Below are positions 4,885 through 10,287 of a stretch of 10,287 nt of DNA, in pieces. The position numbers and the translations under genes are program-made. The stretch is from positions 61,543 through 71,829 of the forward strand of contig DBWR01000062.1 of assembly GCA_002309305.1 (NCBI GenBank). The letters run 5' to 3'. Positions within the stretch are counted from its first letter, which is position 1. Each line of letters opens with the position of its first letter. This DNA comes from Treponema sp. UBA1233 (GTDB lineage Bacteria > Spirochaetota > Spirochaetia > Treponematales > Treponemataceae). The notes below the pieces were generated by a model. The model saw only the letters and a list, made by a program, of their open reading frames with translations. It ran no database searches and was not told the DNA's origin.

Positions 4885-6012
4885 ATGTCAGACTACTTTG
4901 GAAAAGATGTTCCCAAGCTGGGATTTGGACTCATGCGGCTTCCAAAGCTGGAAGATGGTAAAACAATCGACATTGAGCAGACCAAGACCATGGTCGACAT
5001 GTTCATGAAGGCGGGCCTTACCTATTTTGACACGGCTTACGTCTATGAGGGCGGAGAATCGGAAAAGGCTGCTAAAGTTGCCCTTGTTGACCGTTACCCC
5101 CGGGAATCATTCACCTTATGCACCAAACTGAACGCAGGCGTTGCAAAAAACGAGGAGGATGCCAAACAGCAGTTTTACACCAGCCTTGAACGCACGGGAG
5201 CCGGCTTCTTTGACTATTACCTCCTTCATGCGCTGGGAAAGGGCAACATAAAATTCTACGACGACTATCACCTATGGGATTTTGTAAAGGAGCAGAGGGA
5301 CAAGGGGCTCATAAAATACTGGGGCTTTTCATTCCACGATGACCACGAATTCCTGGACACGCTTTTGACCCAACACCCTGACGTTGATTTCATTCAGCTG
5401 CAGATTAACTATGCGGACTGGGAAAGCAACAATGTTGAATCGCGTCTCTGCTATGAGGTTGCGAGGAAACACGGCAAGTCGATTGTCGTAATGGAACCGG
5501 TAAAGGGCGGCGCATTGGCAAATCCACCTGATTCCGTCAAAAAGGTTTTCCTTGATGCAAACCCCAATGCATCTGTGGCTTCATGGGCGATTCGTTATGC
5601 GGCATCTCTAGACGGAATCATCACCGTTCTTAGTGGCATGTCAAACATCCAGCAGATGCAGGACAACCTGAGCTATACGTCGGACTTCAAGCCCCTGGAC
5701 GAAAGCGAAAGAGAGGTGATTGCAGCGGCTCAGGACGCTCTGTCTAAAGTTGAACAGATTCCCTGCACCTCATGCCGTTATTGTGTTCCGGGCTGTCCGC
5801 TTCATATTTCCATACCGTCCTTGTTTGATGCCATGAACCGAAAGCTCATCTACAATGATTTTGAGGCGGCAAAAATGTCGTTCGGTTGGGCCACGGCAGA
5901 CAACGGAAAGCCAAGCCAATGCGTTCAGTGCGGTCAGTGTGAGGCTGCGTGTCCCCAGCATTTGCCCATCATAAAGCACCTGGAAGAAATTGCAGCTTTA
6001 TTCGAAGCATGA
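4885..6012 (+). CDS. Aldo/keto reductase with C-terminal 2x[4Fe-4S] ferredoxin-like domain
   Basis: The product is a 375-residue cytosolic oxidoreductase of the Fe-S aldo/keto reductase group found mostly in anaerobes. Residues 1-280 form the AKR barrel, with the full catalytic tetrad visible: D49 (FDTA), Y54, K81 (CTKL) and H115 (LLHA). The C-terminal part carries two clusters, C294-x2-C-x2-C-x3-CP and C346-x2-C-x2-C-x3-CP. This is the ferredoxin pattern, so electrons may pass between the clusters and the barrel. The substrate is unknown; many family members are annotated only as putative oxidoreductases. The ATG at 4885 is chosen over an in-frame GTG at 4879, because the GTG is part of the Shine-Dalgarno AGGAGTGA. 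A 40-nt gap without a terminator leads to the membrane gene at 6053, so it is probably the first gene of the unit that ends with larC. Confidence 0.9.
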   Translation: MSDYFGKDVPKLGFGLMRLPKLEDGKTIDIEQTKTMVDMFMKAGLTYFDTAYVYEGGESEKAAKVALVDRYPRESFTLCTKLNAGVAKNEEDAKQQFYTSLERTGAGFFDYYLLHALGKGNIKFYDDYHLWDFVKEQRDKGLIKYWGFSFHDDHEFLDTLLTQHPDVDFIQLQINYADWESNNVESRLCYEVARKHGKSIVVMEPVKGGALANPPDSVKKVFLDANPNASVASWAIRYAASLDGIITVLSGMSNIQQMQDNLSYTSDFKPLDESEREVIAAAQDALSKVEQIPCTSCRYCVPGCPLHISIPSLFDAMNRKLIYNDFEAAKMSFGWATADNGKPSQCVQCGQCEAACPQHLPIIKHLEEIAALFEA

Positions 6013-6052
6013 TAATATGAATAAAATAAGAAATTAATTTGGAGGAATAATT

Positions 6053-6448
6053 ATGGCATGTTTTTTAGTACCCCTGGCAGAAGCGTTGATAGTATCTGCT
6101 GTCCGCGGTGTGATTGGTAACAAAAGGACTTCCAGTTCTGTAGTTGAAGAATCAAAGGAAGGCAGCAAGATTGTTTCCATCAAGCAGAAACTGGGATGGC
6201 TTCAGAACCTGCTCTACGGTGGAAGCGCCCTGCTTGCGATTGAGCACATCTATCACGGAGAGGTTGTCCTTTATCCGCCTTTCCTGACTGCAATGCGCAA
6301 CCCGGAAGACATACCCGAGATGCTGCACGAAATGTCAACGGTCGGTGTGGGAATGGCAGTTCTTGTTACCGCTGTGTGGGCAATAGCCGTTGGCATCTCT
6401 TGGGCACTTAAAAAGAAAAATCCAACCATGCTCGGAGGTAATGCCTGA
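6053..6448 (+). CDS. Conserved-looking small membrane protein with an EHxxHxE motif
   Basis: The product is 131 residues of unknown function. It has three hydrophobic segments: about residues 3-22 (MACFLVPLAEA start), 50-66 and 95-118. A polar, charged linker (23-48) follows the first. The second segment ends in E64-H65-x2-H68-x-E70, and H92-E93 (MLHEM) precedes the third. The His/Glu set near one membrane face could bind a metal or haem; this is inference. There is a strong Shine-Dalgarno GGAGG 6-7 nt before the ATG. Its stop overlaps the ATG of the next gene (TGATG), which indicates translational coupling and that the two proteins work together. I have an impression of similar pairs in other anaerobes but cannot name a family. 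Confidence 0.75.
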   Translation: MACFLVPLAEALIVSAVRGVIGNKRTSSSVVEESKEGSKIVSIKQKLGWLQNLLYGGSALLAIEHIYHGEVVLYPPFLTAMRNPEDIPEMLHEMSTVGVGMAVLVTAVWAIAVGISWALKKKNPTMLGGNA

Positions 6449-6732
6449 TGTGTGAGATTATGACGATAGCGGCGGCGGTCATCTTTACCGTCATTTTTGT
6501 GGCACAGAAAAACAAGGGGCATTTTTCCAAACCCGTTTTTGCAACCATGCTCATGTTCTGGGGTGCCGCCTTGATGTGGGCAGTTGACGGAATTGCCAGT
6601 GTTCTTGAAGGTGAGCCTTTCTTTGACATCAGCATGGAAGACACGATTCTTGGCTTCATTATCCTTGGAGCCGGACTTGCGATATTTGCCTTTATGCTTT
6701 TGATCAACAGGGCAAAAAAAGCCAGGGCATAA
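6448..6732 (+). CDS. Small three-helix membrane protein, partner of the gene at 6053
   Basis: The product is 94 residues with three predicted helices (about 4-20, 30-53 and 66-86). The middle helix carries an Asp among aromatic residues (MFWGAALMWAVDG) and is followed by an acidic loop (LEGEPFFDISMED). The C-terminus is basic (NRAKKARA), so it is probably cytoplasmic. The function is unknown. A GGAGG (6434-6438) lies 9 nt before the ATG, inside the end of the previous gene, and the two reading frames overlap by one base. The stop is one base before larB, so it is tightly within the operon. A role in metal uptake or in electron transfer with the Fe-S reductase is possible but not shown. Confidence 0.72.
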   Translation: MCEIMTIAAAVIFTVIFVAQKNKGHFSKPVFATMLMFWGAALMWAVDGIASVLEGEPFFDISMEDTILGFIILGAGLAIFAFMLLINRAKKARA

Positions 6733-6733
6733 A

Positions 6734-7462
6734 ATGATTGACGGGAAAACAAGCTCTCAAGAGGCTTCTGAAAAATTCGAAGATCTTGGTTTTGCAAAGT
6801 TGGATACAGACCGAAAGGAACGTACCGGCTTTGCAGAGGTTGTTTTCTGTCAGGGCAAGGACGATTCTTTTTTAACACAGATATTTAAAAAACTATTTGA
6901 AAAGAACGGAGAAGTTTTGGGAACCAGGGCGACTGAGGCTCAGGCTGAATTGCTCAAAAAAACTTTTCCGGATCTGACTTACGACAAGGTTTCCAGAATC
7001 ATCAGGATTGAAAAATCACAAAAAGAAAAAAAAGAACAAATCGGAAAGATAGCCGTGTGCTGTGCAGGAACGGCAGACATTCCTGTTGCAGAGGAGGCGG
7101 CTCAGACGGCGGAGTTTTTCGGTAGCAGGGTTGAGCGCATTTACGATGTGGGTGTTAGCGGAATCCACCGACTCCTGTCCAAGACCCCGGAATTGAACAG
7201 CGCAAATTGCGTGGTTGCAGTGGCCGGAATGGAAGGTGCCCTTGCCAGTGTTCTTGGAGGCCTTGTTTCTGTACCAATTATAGCCGTACCAACTTCTGTG
7301 GGATATGGCGCCAGCTTTAACGGACTTTCCGCATTACTTACCATGCTGAACTCATGCTCAAACGGAATAAGCGTGGTGAACATAGACAACGGTTACGGAG
7401 CCGGATATCTTGCAACACAAATCAACAGGCTTGCGGTAAACGGCAGCACAAAAGGAAAATGA
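6734..7462 (+). CDS. larB: LarB, pyridinium-3,5-biscarboxylic acid mononucleotide synthase
   Basis: LarB carboxylates nicotinic acid adenine dinucleotide and cleaves it to pyridinium-3,5-biscarboxylic acid mononucleotide (P2CMN), the first step in making the nickel-pincer nucleotide cofactor. At 242 residues it is full length. The N-terminal part has the family pattern GFAKLDTDRKERTGFAEVVF (residues 19-38). The C-terminal PurE-like part (about 104-240) has AGTADIPVAEEA (111 on), YDVGVSGIHRLL, AGMEGALASVLGGL, PTSVGYGASF and MLNSC. C208 in MLNSC corresponds to the cysteine that forms the covalent substrate adduct in characterised LarB. Such genes are often mislabelled as AIR carboxylase (PurE) because of the shared fold. 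AGGG (6724-6727) serves as a modest Shine-Dalgarno. It lies one base after the membrane gene and two bases before larC. Confidence 0.93.
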   Translation: MIDGKTSSQEASEKFEDLGFAKLDTDRKERTGFAEVVFCQGKDDSFLTQIFKKLFEKNGEVLGTRATEAQAELLKKTFPDLTYDKVSRIIRIEKSQKEKKEQIGKIAVCCAGTADIPVAEEAAQTAEFFGSRVERIYDVGVSGIHRLLSKTPELNSANCVVAVAGMEGALASVLGGLVSVPIIAVPTSVGYGASFNGLSALLTMLNSCSNGISVVNIDNGYGAGYLATQINRLAVNGSTKGK

Positions 7463-7464
7463 TT

Positions 7465-8811
7465 ATGGAAGACAATTCTTTGTATCTTGAATGTACCTCG
7501 GGAATCAGCGGGGACATGGCGGTTGCGGCACTTCTTGATGCGGGGGCAGACCAGGACGTTCTGGAGGCAGCTCTCAAATCAATTCCGGCACAGGGTTTTA
7601 AAACAGAAATCTCGCGGGTAAACAAGGGTGGAGTCAGCTGCTGTGACTTTAACGTAATCCTTGATGCTGAACACGAAAACCACGATCACGACATGGAATA
7701 CCTCTACGGCCACGAACATTCACACGAAGAACATGAGCACGACCACGAACACCATCACCATGAGCATGAAGAACACGAGCATACACATGATCATGAGCAC
7801 CATCATGACCACGAACATTCACATGAGCATGCACACCACCATCATCACACTGGAATCAGGGAAATATATTCAATCATAGATCAAACCACCATGACCGACG
7901 GGGCACGGACTCTTGCAAAAAAAATCTTTGACATCATCGCACAGGCGGAATCCATAGCCCACAATGTTCCGGTGGAGGAAGTTCATTTTCACGAAGTCGG
8001 CGCCATTGATTCAATAGTGGATGTAATTGCGCTTGCGGTTTGCTTTGACAGCCTGAATCCTTCCAGAGTCTATGTCCCCCATTTATGCGAAGGCACAGGC
8101 ACAGTAAGATGTCAGCACGGCATTCTTCCGGTTCCAGTTCCGGCAGTGACCCACATTGTTGCGTCCCATCACATTCCGCTTGAATTCATATCCGAACACG
8201 GGGAATTCGTTACACCCACAGGAGCCGCATTTGTTGCCGCAGTACGAACCGACGCCCAGCTTCCCAAACATTTTACAATCAACAAAATAGGAATGGGTGC
8301 GGGAAAAAGGAACTACCACCGCCCGAGCATTTTACGTGCAATGATGATTCAGGAAATATCCGAAGAGCAGGAAGACGAGAACATAGTCTACAAGCTTGAA
8401 AGCAACATCGATGACTCAAACGGAGAACAGCTTGGCTATGTCATGGACCTTCTGTTAAAGGCAGGCGCTTTTGACGTTCATTACATGCCATGCTTCATGA
8501 AAAAGAACAGACCAGGTTACATGCTCACGGTTGTGTGCGACAAGGAAATGATTCCCGATCTTGAACACATAATATTCAAGAACACCACGACAATCGGAAT
8601 CCGCCGCATGAAGTACGAGCGTTCAATCCTGCCGCGAAAAACCTACACCGTGCAGACCATCTGGGGAGAAGCAGCCGTTAAGGAAGTTGTCCTTGATTCC
8701 GGAGAAAAGCGCATCTACCCTGAATACGAAAGCATTGTCAAAATCTGCAGGGAAACAGGTCTCCCCTACGCAAAGGTGTATTCCGAAATATTTAAATCAA
8801 CTTCATCATAA
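7465..8811 (+). CDS. larC: LarC, nickel insertion protein for the nickel-pincer nucleotide, with long His-rich insert
   Basis: LarC is the CTP-dependent cyclometallase that inserts nickel into the pincer nucleotide. The start YLECTSGISGDM (residues 7-18) is the family N-terminus. Downstream are EEVHFHEVGAIDSIVD, TPTGAAF, and MGAGKRNYHRPSILR (from about 277). The second half (SNIDDSNGEQLGYVMD onward) corresponds to the LarC2 portion. Here both halves are one continuous frame of 448 residues; in Lactobacillus plantarum the gene is split and joined by programmed frameshifting. Residues 70-128 form a His-rich stretch with 30 His in 59 residues, the rest mostly Glu and Asp, likely binding or storing nickel. 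The ATG at 7465 is preferred because AGGA lies 8 nt upstream. The in-frame ATG at 7459, which overlaps the larB stop as ATGA, is an alternative. larE and larA are not in the window. Confidence 0.93.
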   Translation: MEDNSLYLECTSGISGDMAVAALLDAGADQDVLEAALKSIPAQGFKTEISRVNKGGVSCCDFNVILDAEHENHDHDMEYLYGHEHSHEEHEHDHEHHHHEHEEHEHTHDHEHHHDHEHSHEHAHHHHHTGIREIYSIIDQTTMTDGARTLAKKIFDIIAQAESIAHNVPVEEVHFHEVGAIDSIVDVIALAVCFDSLNPSRVYVPHLCEGTGTVRCQHGILPVPVPAVTHIVASHHIPLEFISEHGEFVTPTGAAFVAAVRTDAQLPKHFTINKIGMGAGKRNYHRPSILRAMMIQEISEEQEDENIVYKLESNIDDSNGEQLGYVMDLLLKAGAFDVHYMPCFMKKNRPGYMLTVVCDKEMIPDLEHIIFKNTTTIGIRRMKYERSILPRKTYTVQTIWGEAAVKEVVLDSGEKRIYPEYESIVKICRETGLPYAKVYSEIFKSTSS

Positions 8812-8819
8812 TCAAGTAA

Positions 8820-8848
8820 TTGCAGACCATGGCCTTTTTCAGTATAAT
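8820..8848 (+). promoter_or_regulatory. Predicted promoter for the PurF-like gene
   Basis: TTGCAG (8820-8825), a 17-nt spacer, then a perfect TATAAT (8843-8848). The ATG at 8867 is 18 nt after the -10, so the leader is about 12 nt and holds only the Shine-Dalgarno GAGG (8857-8860). This points to transcription independent of larC, although no terminator was seen between them. Confidence 0.65.
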
Positions 8849-8866
8849 GTCTTGTAGAGGTAAGCT

Positions 8867-10279
8867 ATGGGCGGTGTATTTGGTGTAGCATCTAAAGGCG
8901 ACTGTTCTTTGGATTTGTTTTTCGGCGTTGACTATCATTCACATCTTGGAACACGCAGGGGTGGACTTGCGGTATTTCAGGAAAACAAATTTCAGCGTGT
9001 AATCCACAACATTCAGAATTCTCCCTTTAGAACAAAGTTTGAAAACGACATGAACGACATGCACGGCCCCATCGGCATAGGCTGTATCTCCGACTATGAA
9101 CCTCAGCCTCTTCTTGCACGTTCACATCTGGGACGCTTTGCGCTCACAACTGTGGGCCTTGTCTCAAACAAAGAGGAAATCGTAAACGAGCTCTTGGATA
9201 ATGGAAAGGCCTTTTTGGAAATGTCGGGCGGAGAAATCAACCAGACAGAACTGATCCTTGCCATGATAAACACCCAGAAGACCATTCTTGAAGGAATTCA
9301 ATACGTCCAGCAGAAGGTAAAGGGTTCAATTACACTCCTGGTAGCCACCCCGGAAGGCATTTACGGTGCCAGGGACAGACTCGGCCGCACGCCGCTTCAG
9401 ATCGGAAAAAAAGACGGAGCCATGTGCCTTTCGTTTGAAAGCTTCGCCTACATCAACCTTGGATATAAGGATGAACATGAACTGGGACCTGCAGAAATTG
9501 TCTTTGTAACACCGGATTCATACAAGGTTCTTCAGCAGCCCCAAAAGGAAATGAAGATCTGTACCTTCCTGTGGATTTACTACGGATACCCCACAAGCTG
9601 CTATGAGGGCGTAAATGTTGAGGCAATGAGGTACAACTGCGGAAGATTCCTTGCCCGACGCGACAAGGACGACAACATAAAGCCTGACTGTGCCGCCGGT
9701 GTTCCAGATTCAGGAACCGCACATGCCATCGGTTATGCAAACGAGGCAGGCATTCCGTTTACAAGGCCTTTCATCAAGTACACTCCCACATGGCCGCGCT
9801 CATTCATGCCCACAAGCCAGGACCAGAGGAACCTTATCGCCCACATGAAGCTCATTCCGGTTCAGAGCCTTATTAAAGACAGAAGCATCCTTTTGATAGA
9901 TGATTCAATCGTACGCGGAACCCAGCTGCGTGAGACAACCGATTTCCTGTATCAGTCTGGAGCAAAGGAAGTTCATGTACGCCCTGCATGTCCGCCAATC
10001 ATGTTCGGATGCAAATATCTGAACTTTAGCCGTTCAAACAGCGAGATGGATTTGATTGCACGCCGTGTGGTAAGGCAATTTGAAGGTGATGACGTGAGCC
10101 CCGAAACCCTTGCAAAATACTGTGACCCGAACACCCCGGAATATGAAAAACTTCAGAAAGAAATCTGCAGTCAGCTTCACTTTACGACATTGCGCTATCA
10201 CCGCCTGGATGACATGCTCAATTCAACAGGCCTGGATCACTGCAAGCTGTGTACGTATTGCTGGAACGGAAAGGAATAA
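8867..10279 (+). CDS. PurF-like amidophosphoribosyltransferase homologue lacking the catalytic cysteine
   Basis: The product is 470 residues and resembles glutamine-PRPP amidotransferase along its whole length. Real PurF has Cys directly after the initiator Met (CGxxG). Here residues 1-7 are MGGVFGV, so the nucleophile is Gly. An in-frame TAA at 8861-8863 rules out an upstream start. Other glutamine-site residues also look lost: TTVGLVSN (94-101) stands where the NGN loop is expected, and no Arg is seen in GIGCISD (70-76). The phosphoribosyltransferase half is intact, with the PRPP motif LLIDDSIVRGTQ (D345, D346). Cysteines C232, C382, C459 and C462 fall at the expected places of the [4Fe-4S] ligands of Bacillus-type PurF; C465 is extra. 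It is probably an ammonia-dependent or repurposed PRPP enzyme, or a regulator. It is likely a separate subfamily and not a recent mutant, because the whole N-terminal part (YHSHLGTRRGGLAV) is remodelled. Confidence 0.85.
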   Translation: MGGVFGVASKGDCSLDLFFGVDYHSHLGTRRGGLAVFQENKFQRVIHNIQNSPFRTKFENDMNDMHGPIGIGCISDYEPQPLLARSHLGRFALTTVGLVSNKEEIVNELLDNGKAFLEMSGGEINQTELILAMINTQKTILEGIQYVQQKVKGSITLLVATPEGIYGARDRLGRTPLQIGKKDGAMCLSFESFAYINLGYKDEHELGPAEIVFVTPDSYKVLQQPQKEMKICTFLWIYYGYPTSCYEGVNVEAMRYNCGRFLARRDKDDNIKPDCAAGVPDSGTAHAIGYANEAGIPFTRPFIKYTPTWPRSFMPTSQDQRNLIAHMKLIPVQSLIKDRSILLIDDSIVRGTQLRETTDFLYQSGAKEVHVRPACPPIMFGCKYLNFSRSNSEMDLIARRVVRQFEGDDVSPETLAKYCDPNTPEYEKLQKEICSQLHFTTLRYHRLDDMLNSTGLDHCKLCTYCWNGKE

Positions 10280-10287
10280 GCTCTATC

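Noticed and set aside
6408..6878. 156-codon minus-strand frame opposite the membrane genes and larB
   Set aside because: It lies antisense to well-supported coupled genes, is rich in residues typical of antisense frames, and has no recognisable domain.
6734..7462. Annotation as PurE (AIR carboxylase), tempting because a PurF-like gene is close
   Set aside because: The N-terminal GFAKLD--R--RTGF pattern, the MLNSC cysteine and the larC neighbour identify LarB; the PurE likeness is only the shared fold.
7649..7879. Low-complexity frames on both strands over the larC His tract
   Set aside because: They are shadows of His/Glu codon runs in larC. The tract is also not a CRISPR array: repeats are irregular and follow the codon frame.
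8867..8908. C13 of the PurF-like protein as a nucleophile exposed by propeptide cleavage, as in Bacillus PurF
   Set aside because: The CGVFGI motif of PurF aligns with residues 2-7 (GGVFGV), so C13 is in the wrong place, and the other glutamine-site residues are missing too.

Overview
The window looks like a stretch of a host-associated spirochaete chromosome, most likely Treponema-like. This is an inference from several things: Cys-anchored lipoproteins with relaxed lipoboxes, an AT-rich lipoprotein cluster beside more GC-balanced metabolic genes, a dispersed palindromic repeat, and an anaerobe-type Fe-S aldo/keto reductase. No rRNA or other marker gene is present, so the genus is not proven.

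Layout. (1) 1-447: the 3' end of a sodium-coupled NSS-family transporter, closed by a Rho-independent terminator (460-490) and a short palindromic repeat (519-546). (2) 530-2501, minus strand: a large lipoprotein and a one-helix membrane protein, neither recognised. (3) 2730-4593, plus strand: an AT-rich cluster of three predicted lipoproteins and one tiny two-helix membrane protein. Two of the lipoproteins (2730-3158 and 3420-3842) are clear paralogues. All three lipoprotein genes carry an almost identical 25-nt leader directly before the start codon. (4) 4594-4884: a non-coding stretch with a perfect 11-bp hairpin and two promoter-like sequences. (5) 4885-8811: a tight unit of a 2x[4Fe-4S] aldo/keto reductase, two small conserved-looking membrane proteins, larB and larC. 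(6) 8820-10279: a separate promoter and a PurF-like amidophosphoribosyltransferase homologue.

How the genes may work together. LarB and LarC catalyse two of the three steps (LarB, LarE, LarC) that make the nickel-pincer nucleotide cofactor of lactate racemase LarA. Neither larE nor larA is in the window. Instead larBC is preceded by an Fe-S oxidoreductase and two membrane proteins, the first with an EHxxHxE motif. LarC has an unusually long His-rich insert (30 His in 59 residues), which fits nickel handling.

The PurF-like protein keeps the PRPP-binding motif and the candidate Fe-S cysteines. It lacks the N-terminal catalytic cysteine and the other glutamine-site residues, so it should not work as an ordinary glutamine amidotransferase.

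The lipoprotein region is the accessory part. The palindromic repeat supplies the stop codon and last residues of one lipoprotein. A degenerate relative may be inserted in frame in the signal peptide of another. No tRNA, rRNA, CRISPR array or transposase gene was seen.
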